The notes beneath the pieces are model-generated. The model was not told the DNA's origin, ran no database searches, and saw only the letters and a list, made by a program, of their open reading frames with translations. Positions 56,137 to 64,000 of a stretch of DNA of 64,000 nt are shown piece after piece. This DNA comes from Deltaproteobacteria bacterium. Lineage in GTDB: Bacteria; Desulfobacterota; Syntrophia; Syntrophales; UBA2210. The stretch is taken from positions 1 through 64,000 of the forward strand of contig JAFDAI010000002.1 in NCBI GenBank assembly GCA_019313905.1, given 5' to 3'. Position 1 is the first letter of the stretch. Each line of letters begins with the position of its first letter. The position numbers and the translations under genes are program-made.

Positions 56137-56346
56137 ATGGAAATATCAGCACCTTTGCCGGGAAGTGTTATTGAAATTTTAGTGAAGGTTGGCGATGAAG
56201 TCAAAGAAAACGACGAGTTGCTAATCATTGAAGCGATGAAGATGGAAAATCCCATCTTTGCTTCAGCAGATGGGACAGTCAAGGAAATAAAAGTAAAAGA
56301 AAAAGATACTGTGGAAGCTGAGCAGGTATTGGTGGTGTTGGAATAA
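56137..56346 (+). CDS. Biotin carboxyl carrier protein of a decarboxylase
   Basis: A 69-residue single biotinyl domain (ISAPLPGSVIEILVKVGDEV, then EAMKMEN, then GTVKEIKVKEKDTV). The Lys in AMKM carries the biotin. The frame also opens at 56131, but AGGAGG is seven bases before ATG 56137 and only one before the other. In sodium-pumping decarboxylases a carrier like this takes carboxyl groups from the alpha subunit to the membrane beta subunit; the OadB homologue is 630 bases downstream. No carboxyltransferase alpha subunit is in the window. Confidence 0.93.
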   Translation: MEISAPLPGSVIEILVKVGDEVKENDELLIIEAMKMENPIFASADGTVKEIKVKEKDTVEAEQVLVVLE

Positions 56347-56369
56347 AAAAGTTTTACAGTTGTTTATAA

Positions 56370-56404
56370 CCCGGGTTGAGCCCTTGAAAAAGCTTCAACT
56401 CGGG
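56370..56404 (+). promoter_or_regulatory. Stem-loop between the biotin carrier and OadG-like genes
   Basis: CCCGGGTTGA (56370-56379) pairs with TCAACTCGGG (56395-56404), with one G-U pair, around a 15-base loop. No T run follows, so it may protect or attenuate the message. Confidence 0.45.
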
Positions 56405-56599
56405 AAAACACCATTTATACTGTATGTTGATCTGTTTTCAGGATACTGAGGGCTGGTGGTTTTGCAGCTTCTGCATAGTGGAACCGGATCGTATTTTCAA
56501 GGATGATGTGTGCCTTGAGTTTGGGCCTATTTACATCTCCATCGGGATTTAATTTTTACCGGAGATATAATAATTGATGTCAGGGGGTTTTAGGTTGAC

Positions 56600-56734
56600 A
56601 TGATTGATTGGAATTTAGCGATAAAAATCGCGGGTGGCGGTTTTGGCATGGTATTTCTGATACTGGTAATATTACAGGTAGCGGTAGAACTGGTAAGAGT
56701 GACCACTGAAAAGATTACCGGTGCCAAAAATTAA
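56600..56734 (+). CDS. OadG-like gamma subunit, 44 residues
   Basis: The protein starts MIDWNLAIKIAGGGFGMVFL and ends TTEKITGAKN. It has one transmembrane helix (about residues 8-33) preceded by the pattern found in OadG gamma chains. OadG normally helps assemble the alpha and beta subunits of oxaloacetate decarboxylase and related pumps, and is usually about 80 residues with an extra C-terminal tail; this one is only the membrane anchor. The ribosome site is weak (AGG five bases upstream). The place between the carrier and OadB supports it strongly. Confidence 0.75.
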   Translation: MIDWNLAIKIAGGGFGMVFLILVILQVAVELVRVTTEKITGAKN

Positions 56735-56975
56735 CGGTTTGTCTTTGTTTGACATCATCTAAATTCCATCCAGGAATTGGCAGTTTTCCGCACTTATATG
56801 TCATCAGGGTTTAATTCCATAGCGTGCATGTTTAGTACGTTTTTGTATAGTCTGTCAGTTTTCTTGAGCTTTTTAAAAGCTCTCTTTTCTGGATTGCGGG
56901 TTAGATGGTGGCCTTTTTTTGAAAATTTATTTTTGGATGAACAATATCTAAAAAGCTGTTATCGGAGGTATAGCA

Positions 56976-58319
56976 ATGTTCGGATTACTTGAAAGTGGCT
57001 TCGGCCTGTTCTACTGGGGCAATGCCCTCATGATTGTTATAGGCCTGGTATTCATTTATCTGGCAATTTCCAGAAATATGGAGCCCCTTTTGCTGATACC
57101 CATAGGGTTCGGCATGATGTTGGTCAATCTGCCTCTTGGAGGCATAATGGACTATGAAATGATGCTGAAAGCCCCGCAGGCAGGTACTGTAATGGAAGTA
57201 CAAATGCAGGAGGGAGATTCTTTTAGCAAAGGAGGGGTGGTATGCAAACTTGATTCGGGGGAAATAGTAACCCCTGTCTTCGGGAGGGTTGACACTCTGA
57301 AGGTATCCAAGGGTCAACATATTAACAAGGGGGATGTTATAGGTAAGCTTATAACAATGGAACAAACCGATCAGTCGGTGCTGCCCACAAGACCTATAGG
57401 ATTGCTTTCCAGAATTTTCCAGTATGGAATTATGTGGCAGATGCTGCCGCCTCTCATGTTTCTTTGTCTGGGAGCGCTTACGGATTTTGGGCCCATGCTT
57501 GCCAATCCCAAAACCCTGCTCCTTGGCGCTGCCGCGCAATTTGGAGTTTATCTGGCATTCTTCATGGCTTTGTTAGTCGGGTTTACTCTTCCGGAGGCAG
57601 CGTCCATAGGAATAATAGGTGGTGCTGAGGGGCCCACCACCATATATGTTACTTCTCTGCTCGCCCCACATATTATAGGTGCTACCGCTGTCGCGTGCTA
57701 CTCTTATATGGCGCTTGTTCCCATTATTCTGCCTCCGGTGGTATACCTTCTTACCACGAAGAAGGAACGCCAGATATACATGAAACCGTCGCTCAGGAGG
57801 GTGTCAAAGCTGGAGAAGATTATATTTCCCCTGGCTACGACCATTATTGTCATATTGATGGTACCCTCTTCCGCTCCCCTCATAGGATGTTTCATGGTTG
57901 GAAATCTCTTCAGGGAATCCGGCGTTACCGAAAGACTCAACAAGACATCGCAGACAACCTTTGTTGATATCATAACCATATTCCTGACACTTGCCATTGG
58001 TGCATCAATGCCGGCCCAGAACTTTCTGCGGTCCTCGACCCTGCTGATACTGGTACTTGGCGTCGTGGCTTTTGCCAGTGCGGCGGGAGCAGGCGTTCTC
58101 CTTGCAAAGTTTATGAATCTTTTCTTGAAGGAAAAGATAAATCCCATGATAGGCGCAGCCGGCGTATCCGCTGTTCCTATGTCTGCAAGGGTTGTACAGG
58201 TTTTGGGTCAAAAGGAAAACAGGCAGAACTTTCTCCTGATGCATGCCATGGGACCTAATGTCGCCGGTGCCATAGGCGCGGCGATTGCAGGTGGCGTGTT
58301 CATTGGTATATTGTATTAG
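56976..58319 (+). CDS. Sodium-pumping decarboxylase beta subunit (OadB-like) with inserted biotinyl-like domain
   Basis: A 447-residue membrane protein. Family blocks are present: GIIGGAEGPTTIY (commonly GGADGPT), PLIGCFMVGNLFRESGVTERL, GAAGVSAVPMSARVVQ and GPNVAGAIGAAIAGG. It should decarboxylate carboxybiotin and export sodium. Between the first two membrane segments and the rest lies an extra hydrophilic domain (residues about 64-130) with the pattern of a biotinyl/lipoyl barrel (KAPQAGTVMEVQMQEGD, GRVDTLKVSKGQHINKGDVI). Where the carrier has AMKM it has LDSGE, so it cannot carry biotin. GGAGG lies seven bases before the ATG. Confidence 0.93.
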   Translation: MFGLLESGFGLFYWGNALMIVIGLVFIYLAISRNMEPLLLIPIGFGMMLVNLPLGGIMDYEMMLKAPQAGTVMEVQMQEGDSFSKGGVVCKLDSGEIVTPVFGRVDTLKVSKGQHINKGDVIGKLITMEQTDQSVLPTRPIGLLSRIFQYGIMWQMLPPLMFLCLGALTDFGPMLANPKTLLLGAAAQFGVYLAFFMALLVGFTLPEAASIGIIGGAEGPTTIYVTSLLAPHIIGATAVACYSYMALVPIILPPVVYLLTTKKERQIYMKPSLRRVSKLEKIIFPLATTIIVILMVPSSAPLIGCFMVGNLFRESGVTERLNKTSQTTFVDIITIFLTLAIGASMPAQNFLRSSTLLILVLGVVAFASAAGAGVLLAKFMNLFLKEKINPMIGAAGVSAVPMSARVVQVLGQKENRQNFLLMHAMGPNVAGAIGAAIAGGVFIGILY

Positions 58320-58384
58320 GATTGTGAGAAAGAATCTTCACCTTCAGGCATAAGTTTTGAAGGTGCAAACTTACAGGTAGTGAT

Positions 58385-58413
58385 CATGGCCACCAGTCCT
58401 TCTGGTGGCCATG
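58385..58413 (+). terminator. Probable terminator after the OadB gene
   Basis: CATGGCCACCAG (58385-58396) and CTGGTGGCCATG (58402-58413) are a perfect 12-base stem with a five-base loop, followed by a modest T-rich stretch (GTAGTTTTGTCTT). Confidence 0.6.
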
Positions 58414-58424
58414 GTAGTTTTGTC

Positions 58425-58740
58425 TTAAGTTGTACAAAATTTTCCTGCTGTCGCAACCCCGGCCGATTTAACAACACGCTTCGAGTCATATTCGGACAGG
58501 GCCTTCCGTCCCTTGTCGATTGCTTCCTGCAGTATTTCTTTCGTATTATTTTCCCCTTTCAGACAACTCAATTTCTGCTTTCGCCCTTCCCGGGAAGCTG
58601 CACCTCCTGGTTTCACCTCTCCAGAATATCCAGGGATTCCGCTTCAAAGTCTTCCAATTGTTCGTCAAGGGAACTGATTTTATGTTCGAACTGACCGATA
58701 ACATCTTTTCTGTCGAGGAATCTTAAAGAAAAGATTGGAA
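58425..58740 (-). pseudogene. Decayed coding fragments on the minus strand
   Basis: Two neighbouring frames look coding but have no good start. One (58735-58625) reads DVIGQFEHKISSLDEQLEDF, a helical tail ending with a stop. The other (about 58560-58425) reads NTKEILQEAIDKGRKALSEY and DSKRVVKSAGVATAG. This resembles the entry of the ATP-grasp domain of ADP-forming acyl-CoA synthetases, then breaks off. I read this as leftovers of lost genes; the family guess is weak. Confidence 0.35.
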
Positions 58741-58766
58741 CGAAAGTCCTCATCAGGCAAAAAATC

Positions 58767-58796
58767 TTGACATATCAAACGTTCGTTTGATATACA
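58767..58796 (+). promoter_or_regulatory. Promoter with embedded TetR operator
   Basis: TTGACA (58767-58772) and TATACA (58791-58796) are 18 bases apart. Spanning the spacer is a near-perfect palindrome with arms ATATCAAACG (58772-58781) and CGTTTGATAT (58784-58793). It is the expected operator for the TetR protein encoded directly downstream, which would repress the whole efflux operon. Confidence 0.8.
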
Positions 58797-58823
58797 TTTC
58801 TTTCACTGAAAGGAATGTACGCT

Positions 58824-59471
58824 ATGTCTTCGGACAACGGAAGCAAAACAACCCGGGATCGTCTGTTGGAAGTCGCCGAAACGCTGTTTGCTCAAAAAGG
58901 TTACGATGCGGTAAGCGTTCGGAAAATTACAACCGCAGCAGGGTGCAACCTTGCCGCTGTAAACTACCACTTCGGCAACAAAAAAACCTTGTATCTGAAC
59001 GTGTTCCGCGAACGCTGGATGCACCGGGCACAGCGCATCCGTGCATGTTTCGAGGAAAACCTTGCCGGTTGTGACAACACATCGCCCGCGTCTGTGATCC
59101 AATCCCTCGCTGAAGCCCTCATCAAGGGTCCCCTTACGGACGAAGAGCGCCTGTTCCATTTTCAGTTAATGATCCGGGAGATAATCAAACCGACAGAGGC
59201 CTTTGAAATAGTGCTGGAAGAGACCATGAAGCCTTCCTTCGAAGGATTGGGGCAATTACTTCAACCTTATCTGCATGAGAGCATCGATGAAGAACGCACG
59301 CTCCTTAACATTCTGAGCATTTTTTCGATGGTTCTCTATTTCAATTTTGCGAGGCTGCCGGTATCGAAAATTATCGGGCATGCCTATGACCAGCCGTTCA
59401 AAGACAGGCTGGTTCAACACATTGTCGATTTTTCCCTCTCCGGCCTGCCTGCAAAGGAGAACGCCAGGTGA
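58824..59471 (+). CDS. TetR/AcrR-family repressor
   Basis: A protein of about 215 residues. The N-terminal DNA-binding domain (TTRDRLLEVAETLFAQKGYDAVSVRKIT, then AAGCNLAAVNYHFGNKKTLY) is classic TetR. The larger C-terminal part resembles the CerR/DUF1956 group of efflux regulators. Two in-frame ATGs exist; the second (58824) has AAAGGA nine bases upstream and is preferred to 58815. It overlaps the outer-membrane gene by four bases, and the palindrome in the promoter indicates autoregulation together with the efflux genes. Confidence 0.93.
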   Translation: MSSDNGSKTTRDRLLEVAETLFAQKGYDAVSVRKITTAAGCNLAAVNYHFGNKKTLYLNVFRERWMHRAQRIRACFEENLAGCDNTSPASVIQSLAEALIKGPLTDEERLFHFQLMIREIIKPTEAFEIVLEETMKPSFEGLGQLLQPYLHESIDEERTLLNILSIFSMVLYFNFARLPVSKIIGHAYDQPFKDRLVQHIVDFSLSGLPAKENAR

Positions 59472-60859
59472 AGCGCAGAACATTTCCCATGCTCATAACC
59501 ATCTCTGCTCTTATGCTCCTTGCGGGATGCATGAAGGTAGGCCCCGACTTCAAAAAACCCGACATGAGTTCACAGATCAGGGAATCGTATCAGCATGCTC
59601 GATCTAATGTTGAAGCGGGAAAGATTACCAAGTGGTGGGCCGCTTTCAACGATCCTGATCTGAATCAGCTTGCGGAAAATGTATTGTCGGGTAATCTGGA
59701 TATCAGGAAAGCTCTGGCTGTGATCTCCGAGACGCGGGCTTATTTTGTCCAATCCAGGGCGGATCGTTTCCCCAACCTCAGTCTTCAGGGTGAGGTGAGG
59801 CGACACCGTATTCTCCCGGGAATCGAATCAGACGTATATAACCTTTCTCTGCCGGCATCATTTGAAATCGATCTCTGGGGCCGCCTGACCCGTGCCGAGG
59901 AAGCCGCACTGGCAAGTCTCGCAAAAACGGAGGAGAATGCCCGCATTATTGCCCAGACCATTGTATCGGAAGCGATAACATTATATTTTCAGATAGAATC
60001 CCTGGAGCGGAGGATTCAGATAACAGCGCAAAGCATAGAAAATTACCGCCGAAACCTCTCATTTATAGAGCGCCGATATGAAGGAGGACTGACCTCCATC
60101 CTTGATCTGAAACAGGCAAGACGCGCCCTTGCCCAGGCGAAGGCCATCCTTCCTTCTCTGAGACAGGATATCGGCATCAAGCAACAGAAACTGGCCGTAC
60201 TTTCAGGACAATATCCCGAAACACGATCGGCACGAACCCAACCGGAAAACTATTTCAATCTTCCCGCCCTCGTGCCATCGGGGTTGCCTTCCGACCTCCT
60301 CTTACGCAGACCCGATATCAGAGCAGCTGAAGCAACCCTGCAGGCGCTTAACGCAAAAATCGGTGTCGCCAAGGCCAGCCGCTTCCCGAGAATAACACTA
60401 ACGGGAACCTTCGGCTACTCCAGCAGCGAGCTGGATCGACTCTTTATGCCGGGAAGCAGCCTGTGGAATATAGCCTTCGGAGCACTTCAGCCTATTTTTG
60501 ACGCAGGCAGACTCAAGGCTGGACAACGCGCCGCAGAGGCGCAGTTTCAACAGGGGATGGCTGATTATGCCAAAACTGTCCTTACCGCTTTTTCCGAGGT
60601 GGAAAGCGCCCTTCTGACACGAAAGGAACAGATGGAAAGAAGAGAAAGAATGCTGGATTTTCTTTCCGAAGCACGGTCCACGCAGAAAGTGGCCGAAAAT
60701 CGCTATGAACGGGGACTGGTCGACTACCTCACAGTGCTGGACGCCCAGCAGGCCCGCTTTCAGGCCGAAGAAAGTCTGGTCCTGGTGGAACTGGCCATTC
60801 TCAGCAATCGCGTAACACTGCATCGCGCACTGGGCGGCGGATGGGGCGGACCGGAGTGA
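59468..60859 (+). CDS. RND efflux outer-membrane lipoprotein (OprM/NodT family)
   Basis: A 463-residue outer-membrane channel. The signal peptide ends in a good lipobox, LLAGC. The early MKVGPDFKKPDM block, two TolC-type repeats and the helical barrel (RRYEGGLTSILDLKQAR; NRYERGLVDYLTVLDAQQARF) fit the NodT/OprM family. Its GTG start overlaps the TetR stop. With the next two genes it forms a three-part pump. Confidence 0.94.
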   Translation: MKRRTFPMLITISALMLLAGCMKVGPDFKKPDMSSQIRESYQHARSNVEAGKITKWWAAFNDPDLNQLAENVLSGNLDIRKALAVISETRAYFVQSRADRFPNLSLQGEVRRHRILPGIESDVYNLSLPASFEIDLWGRLTRAEEAALASLAKTEENARIIAQTIVSEAITLYFQIESLERRIQITAQSIENYRRNLSFIERRYEGGLTSILDLKQARRALAQAKAILPSLRQDIGIKQQKLAVLSGQYPETRSARTQPENYFNLPALVPSGLPSDLLLRRPDIRAAEATLQALNAKIGVAKASRFPRITLTGTFGYSSSELDRLFMPGSSLWNIAFGALQPIFDAGRLKAGQRAAEAQFQQGMADYAKTVLTAFSEVESALLTRKEQMERRERMLDFLSEARSTQKVAENRYERGLVDYLTVLDAQQARFQAEESLVLVELAILSNRVTLHRALGGGWGGPE

Positions 60860-60915
60860 GAAAAACCGGGGAAGCGTGAAATTGAGTGCAATAAGATAGA
60901 CAGAGACTTGAATTT

Positions 60916-61002
60916 TGTCATTTCGAGGAGCATAAACGACGAAAAATCTTAAGACTGTAGCACATTAAAAAAACAAGATTTCTCCCTGCGGTCGAAATGA
61001 CA
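60916..61002. repeat. Inverted-end intergenic repeat inside the efflux operon
   Basis: TGTCATTTCGA (60916-60926) and TCGAAATGACA (60992-61002) are exact inverted ends of an 87-base element with AAAATCTT and AAGATTTC inside. Elements with these ends are common between genes in many bacterial genomes. It lies in the 233-base gap between the outer-membrane and adaptor genes. Confidence 0.65.
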
Positions 61003-61092
61003 GAATGATGGTCAAAATAACAAATAGCCGACGTTATGCAAAGATCTCGGACAGCCAACGGCTGACAACTAATATCTTCCAAGGAAAAAACA

Positions 61093-62268
61093 ATGAGCCG
61101 AAAAAGAAAAACTATTATCCATATCACCGTAAGCGCAGCACTCGTTATCACGGGGGTAATCGTTATGATCGCACTGACAGCGAGTAGCCCTGAACTGCAG
61201 AAGATAAAACCCTCCGCTCCGGCGCCCATGGTTCAAGTGATCAAGATCAAAACAGGGCCGAAACCGATAATTATCAGGGGCGAGGGAACGGTACGCCCGC
61301 TGAAGGAAATTGATCTTGTTACACAGGTTGGCGGCAAAATCGTCCATACATCTCCCTCCCTGGTCAATGGCGGCAAGTTCAGCAAGGGTGATTCATTGCT
61401 TTCAATAAACCCGATCGATTATGAATTGGCTGTTACGCTGGCAAAGGCAAAGGTGAGAAACTCGGAGAGTAACCTGAAGATTGTTCAGGAGGAAGCGCTG
61501 GTGGCAAGGGAAGAATGGCGGGCTCACTACTCAGACATTTCCCATACCGGAAAAGAGATTCCACCACTTGTGGCCAAAGAGCCACAGCTGGCAGCGGCTC
61601 GCTCCAGTCTTGACGCTGATCGGGCTGATCTGAAAAAGGCCTTCCTGAATCTTGAAAGAACGGTTTTGAAGGCGCCCTTTAATGGCCGCGTCAGCAGAAA
61701 ATCTGTTGATATCGGTCAATATGTGACACCGGGACAGCCCCTGGCAAGACTCTTCTCTACTGAAGCGGCCCAGATCGCCCTGCACTTGGAAGACAAAGAC
61801 CTCTTCTGGTTTGACGTCCCCGGATTCACGCCGGGTGCCGGAAGCGGGTCACCAGCCACAGTTCATGCCGGGATTGCGGGACATGAACTGGTCTTTTCGG
61901 GAAGAGTGGTCCGCGCTGAAGGCGAACTGGATGAAAGAACCCGAATGATAACCGTCATTGTCGAGATTGACAAACCATACGCGACAAAACCGCCCCTTGC
62001 GATCGGCCTTTTTGTAACGGTTGACATTATGGGACGGGTTCTGCCAGACGCCGCCGTCATCCCCCGGGCGGCCCTCCGCCAGGGAAATATTGTGTGGACA
62101 GTGAATGATCAAGGCATACTGAGTTTCAGGACAGTCAGGGTCGCCCTTTATCAGGGTGAAGAAATCGTTATCGAGTCCGGCCTCAGAGACGGTGAAATAG
62201 TCGTTTTCTCATCTCTTAAGACCGCCACAGACGGCATGACTGTACGAAGAGCGGTGGAAAAGGATTGA
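61093..62268 (+). CDS. RND efflux periplasmic adaptor (membrane fusion protein)
   Basis: A 391-residue HlyD/AcrA-type adaptor. One N-terminal membrane anchor (about residues 10-30) is followed by a split barrel-sandwich domain (VTQVGGKIVHTSPSLVNGGKFSKGD, later LKAPFNGRVSRKSVDIGQYVTPGQPLARLF), a helical hairpin between them and a beta-barrel part. AAGGA lies just before the ATG. It bridges the inner-membrane pump to the outer-membrane channel. Confidence 0.95.
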   Translation: MSRKRKTIIHITVSAALVITGVIVMIALTASSPELQKIKPSAPAPMVQVIKIKTGPKPIIIRGEGTVRPLKEIDLVTQVGGKIVHTSPSLVNGGKFSKGDSLLSINPIDYELAVTLAKAKVRNSESNLKIVQEEALVAREEWRAHYSDISHTGKEIPPLVAKEPQLAAARSSLDADRADLKKAFLNLERTVLKAPFNGRVSRKSVDIGQYVTPGQPLARLFSTEAAQIALHLEDKDLFWFDVPGFTPGAGSGSPATVHAGIAGHELVFSGRVVRAEGELDERTRMITVIVEIDKPYATKPPLAIGLFVTVDIMGRVLPDAAVIPRAALRQGNIVWTVNDQGILSFRTVRVALYQGEEIVIESGLRDGEIVVFSSLKTATDGMTVRRAVEKD

Positions 62269-62270
62269 CA

Positions 62271-64000
62271 ATGAAAAGCGTTATCTCCTGGTTTGCTGAA
62301 AATCACGTCGCGGCAAACCTGCTTATGATATTTCTGGTTCTGGCCGGAATCTTCACACTCTACACAATAAAGCTGGAGGTGTTTCCTGAGACCTCTCTGG
62401 ACCGGATCTCTGTAATTACCAGTTATCCGGGCGCTTCCCCCGCCGAGGTGGAAGAGGCAGTCATCCTCCGTATAGAGGAACGGCTGGCTGGATTATCCGG
62501 CATTAAGCGCATCGATTCCACGTCAAAAGAGGGCATCGGCACTGTTACGGTAGAAATCATCAAAGGGTGGGACATTAAAACACTCTTGGATGAGGTTAAT
62601 GCCGAGATCGACCGTATTACCACATTCCCGGACGAAGCGGAAAAGCCCATTGTCCAGGAGATAACCCAGCGTGTACAGGTAATCAACGTTGGAATTTATG
62701 GCGATGTCCCGGAAGCAACAATCAAATATCTTGCCGAAAAGATCAAAGACGACATCACCAATCTGCAGGGCGTCACTTCAGCCAACGTCCTGGGTGTCCG
62801 TAATGGGGAAATCCATATTGAAATTTCCGAGGAGACATTGCGTCGCTATGGTCTGACCCTTGGCCGGGTAGCCGATGCCGTCAGGCAGGCAAGTCTCGAC
62901 CTTCCCGCTGGAAGCGTCAAAGCGAAAGGCGGTGAGATACTGATCCGCACAAAAGGGCGGCGGTATTACGCCGACGAATTTACCGATATCGCCGTCATTA
63001 CACGCGCCGACGGCAGCAAAGTAACACTTGAACAGATCGCGTCCCTTCGTGACGGGTTTGAAGATGTAGATCTTTTCGCGCGCTTTCAGGACAAACCGGC
63101 GGCCATGATCCAGGTTTACCGAGTAGCCGACCAGAACGCTCTCGACGTTGCCGGAAAGGTAAAACAATATGTCGCTGATATCGGGCCTTCATTACCCGAA
63201 GGTGTTGATATCGCCTTTTTTGCCGACATGTCGGAAATCCTGCACAGCCGCCTCAATCTCCTGTTGAAAAATATGGCTATCGGTCTCGTCCTGGTGATTC
63301 TGATCCTCGGAGCCTTTCTCAACATCAGGCTCTCATTCTGGATAACACTCGGGATTCCCATATCCTTTTTGGCGGGGCTGGCCACACTGCCCTACCTGGA
63401 CGTAACCATCAACATGATTTCCCTTTTTGCGTTCATTATGGTGCTCGGCATCGTGGTTGACGACGCCATTATTGTCGGGGAAAACATATTTCAAAAACAG
63501 GAAAAGGGATTGGCACCCCTGAACGCGGCAATTCAGGGCACCATGGAAGTGGGCCGACCGGTTATTTTCTCCGTTCTCACCACCATGGTGGCCTTCGCGC
63601 CACTTCTGATGGCAACCGGTATGATGGGAAAATTGATGCGCAGTATACCGATCGTGATCATTGTCGTCCTGTTCGGATCACTGATTGAGTCGCTCTTTAT
63701 CCTGCCGTGCCACCTGTCAAGGAGCAAACCTGCCAGACACAGACAGGCCTCCGTCCCGAAGAAAGAAAAACGGATGGCGCTATGGATGCGGGCATTTATT
63801 AACGGTCCATATTTGAAAGCAGTAAGTTTTTGTGCAAAGTGGCGGTATGCCACCGTGGCGCTTGGCATTGCCCTGCTACTCATAATTGTGGGAGCGTTCC
63901 GGGGCGGACTCCTTGAATTTACATTTTTCCCAAAAGTGGAAAGCGATATGCTGGAATGTTCGCTCACCATGCCCGCGGGAACGCCTCTGGAGCGCACTGC
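62271..64000 (+). CDS. RND efflux transporter, AcrB family (3' end outside window)
   Basis: The first roughly 576 residues of an inner-membrane proton-driven pump. It begins MKSVISWFAENHVAANLLMI, with the first membrane helix at about 14-34. The periplasmic porter domains follow (SYPGASPAEVEEAVILRIEE). The membrane bundle from about residue 340 contains the proton-relay pair in GIVVDDAIIVGENIF. The gene is open to the last base. It starts two bases after the adaptor stop. Confidence 0.95.
   Translation, partial: MKSVISWFAENHVAANLLMIFLVLAGIFTLYTIKLEVFPETSLDRISVITSYPGASPAEVEEAVILRIEERLAGLSGIKRIDSTSKEGIGTVTVEIIKGWDIKTLLDEVNAEIDRITTFPDEAEKPIVQEITQRVQVINVGIYGDVPEATIKYLAEKIKDDITNLQGVTSANVLGVRNGEIHIEISEETLRRYGLTLGRVADAVRQASLDLPAGSVKAKGGEILIRTKGRRYYADEFTDIAVITRADGSKVTLEQIASLRDGFEDVDLFARFQDKPAAMIQVYRVADQNALDVAGKVKQYVADIGPSLPEGVDIAFFADMSEILHSRLNLLLKNMAIGLVLVILILGAFLNIRLSFWITLGIPISFLAGLATLPYLDVTINMISLFAFIMVLGIVVDDAIIVGENIFQKQEKGLAPLNAAIQGTMEVGRPVIFSVLTTMVAFAPLLMATGMMGKLMRSIPIVIIVVLFGSLIESLFILPCHLSRSKPARHRQASVPKKEKRMALWMRAFINGPYLKAVSFCAKWRYATVALGIALLLIIVGAFRGGLLEFTFFPKVESDMLECSLTMPAGTPLERT

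Overview
The window reads as part of the chromosome of an anaerobic deltaproteobacterium-like (Desulfobacterota) organism. This is inferred from content: heme is made by the siroheme-dependent (Ahb) route, several enzymes are the split or ferredoxin-linked forms common in strict anaerobes, sigma-54 promoters surround a NifA-like activator, and the order zapB-like, zapA, 6S RNA candidate, rny, ymdB, tyrS is typical of that group. No rRNA, tRNA, CRISPR array, intact insertion sequence or phage region was recognised.

Layout. 0-6 kb: the end of a ClC chloride channel with CBS domains, then a minus-strand operon for cell division and RNA turnover with a 6S-like RNA between zapA and rny. 6-11 kb: an acyl-carrier island with an acylating aldehyde dehydrogenase and a divergent acyl carrier protein on the plus strand, converging on fabD, a phosphopantetheinyl transferase and an alpha/beta hydrolase on the minus strand. 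11-13 kb: a secreted papain-family peptidase and a small lipoprotein. 13-20.3 kb: heme and siroheme genes (hemC, a uroporphyrinogen methyltransferase/HemD fusion, ahbC, hemB, ahbD) downstream of a TrkA-type potassium channel. 20-31 kb: hpt, a zinc-ribbon membrane protein, a Cys-rich unknown, gltX, a decayed four-helix-bundle gene between repeats, a PPOX protein, a 1259-residue GlmS-like protein and pyrG.

31.6-45.4 kb is a nitrogen-assimilation block: glnA, a class I amidotransferase and a three-gene split glutamate synthase in one run; amtB-glnB upstream; a second class I amidotransferase; a NifA-like sigma-54 activator; and a divergent second amtB-PII pair. Four -24/-12 (sigma-54) promoter matches sit in front of glnA, amtB-glnB, the second amidotransferase and the second amtB-PII. 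Both PII proteins lack the uridylylated Tyr51, and glutamine synthetase lacks the adenylylation site, so covalent-modification control appears to be absent.

45.5-53.1 kb is a biosynthetic operon in the order purF, aspS, carA, carB. It is followed by a solo FMN-type glutamate synthase-like gene. 56.1-58.3 kb encodes a sodium-pumping decarboxylase module made of a biotin carrier, a 44-residue OadG-like peptide and an OadB beta subunit. That OadB carries an extra biotinyl-like domain lacking the biotinylated lysine. 58.8-64 kb is a TetR-controlled RND efflux operon cut by the window edge.

The most unusual items are the OadB with a built-in pseudo-biotinyl domain, the giant GlmS-like protein next to pyrG, the aldehyde dehydrogenase/ACP island, and the nitrogen regulon built on PII and GS without modification sites.
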